In this document: positions 63,989-64,000 of the stretch, piece after piece
Numbering within the stretch: the stretch's first letter is position 1
Layout: every line of letters begins with the position of its first letter
Source: Heliopora coerulea
Taxonomy: Eukaryota; Cnidaria; Anthozoa; Scleralcyonacea; Helioporidae
Length of the DNA: 64,000 nucleotides
NCBI GenBank assembly: GCA_030142905.1
Contig: JASJOG010000117.1
Span: 871,501 to 935,500 of the forward strand
Direction: 5' to 3'
Made by a program: the position numbers and the translations under genes
Notes under the pieces: model-generated
Databases searched by the model: none
What the model saw: the letters and a program-made list of their open reading frames with translations, nothing else
What the model was told of the DNA's origin: nothing

Positions 63989-64000
63989 TTACTTTGAAAA
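63989..64000 (+). ncRNA. Start of hammerhead motif (PLE-C right arm), cut by window edge
   Basis: TTACT followed by TTGAAAA is the same first half as 59385-59426; the rest lies past the end of the window. Confidence 0.6.

Larger units (their letters stand above)
59385..64000. mobile_element. PLE-C: 4.6-kb nearly perfect palindrome of two Penelope-like copies
   Basis: Positions p and q pair as p+q = 123415 across the whole block, from 59385 on the left to the window edge on the right. A 92-bp spacer at 61662-61753 separates the arms. Each arm encodes the same RT plus GIY-YIG protein, running outward. By eye the arms differ at only a few residues (HVND/YVND, HNSI/HNNI, IRSQ/IRLQ). The right end continues past base 64000. 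Confidence 0.93.

Overview
The window is AT-rich animal nuclear DNA made almost entirely of transposable-element wreckage laid over one stretched host gene. The mix of element types points to a cnidarian, most likely an anthozoan (coral or sea anemone). It includes Penelope-like elements (PLEs) with hammerhead ribozymes, hAT/ZMYM-type and PIF/Harbinger transposons, CR1/L2-like LINEs with an NPGP motif, Crypton-like tyrosine recombinases and tRNA-derived SINEs. The species call is an inference. No bacterial-type operon, rRNA or CRISPR array was seen.

Host gene. A minus-strand gene for the TFIIH core subunit p44 (GTF2H2/SSL1) runs from 35916 down past the left edge. I could place 14 coding exons (59, 78, 37, 87, 51, 55, 109, 91, 88, 77, 31, 46, 58 and 46 bp). 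All have GT-AG borders and matching phases, and together they give about 304 codons. Every exon is far shorter than a normal ORF cutoff, so an ORF scan misses the gene or hides exons inside spurious ORFs. The last ~90 residues (C-terminal RING-like part) should lie left of base 1. The introns are loaded with elements. Intron 1 (10.5 kb) holds a decayed LINE, two PLE fragments, a Crypton-exon MITE and two inverted minisatellites. Intron 8 holds a hAT. Intron 9 (6.4 kb) holds a PLE with a hAT nested in it, which had landed in a LINE tail.

6250-8856 is a 2.6-kb hAT-like unit with an exact 8-bp target duplication. It carries no transposase. Instead it carries an intact two-exon gene for a 427-residue OTU-like protease-fold protein with a serine-rich repeat tail.

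36924-64000 lies upstream of the host gene. It contains a hAT with one stop codon, then a 5'-truncated Gypsy element broken by two later insertions: an apparently intact PIF/Harbinger transposon (MADF/BESS-like protein plus two-exon DDE transposase) in gag, and a CR1/L2-like LINE with three stops near the end of pol. After these come a Crypton-like pseudogene, a second copy of a ~1-kb foldback element, several MITEs, and a nearly perfect 4.6-kb palindrome of two PLE copies.

Recurring theme. Three different PLE families in this window are present as 5'-to-5' inverted dimers. Each has hammerhead ribozyme motifs facing outward at both 3' ends; one motif is degenerate and one is cut by the window edge.
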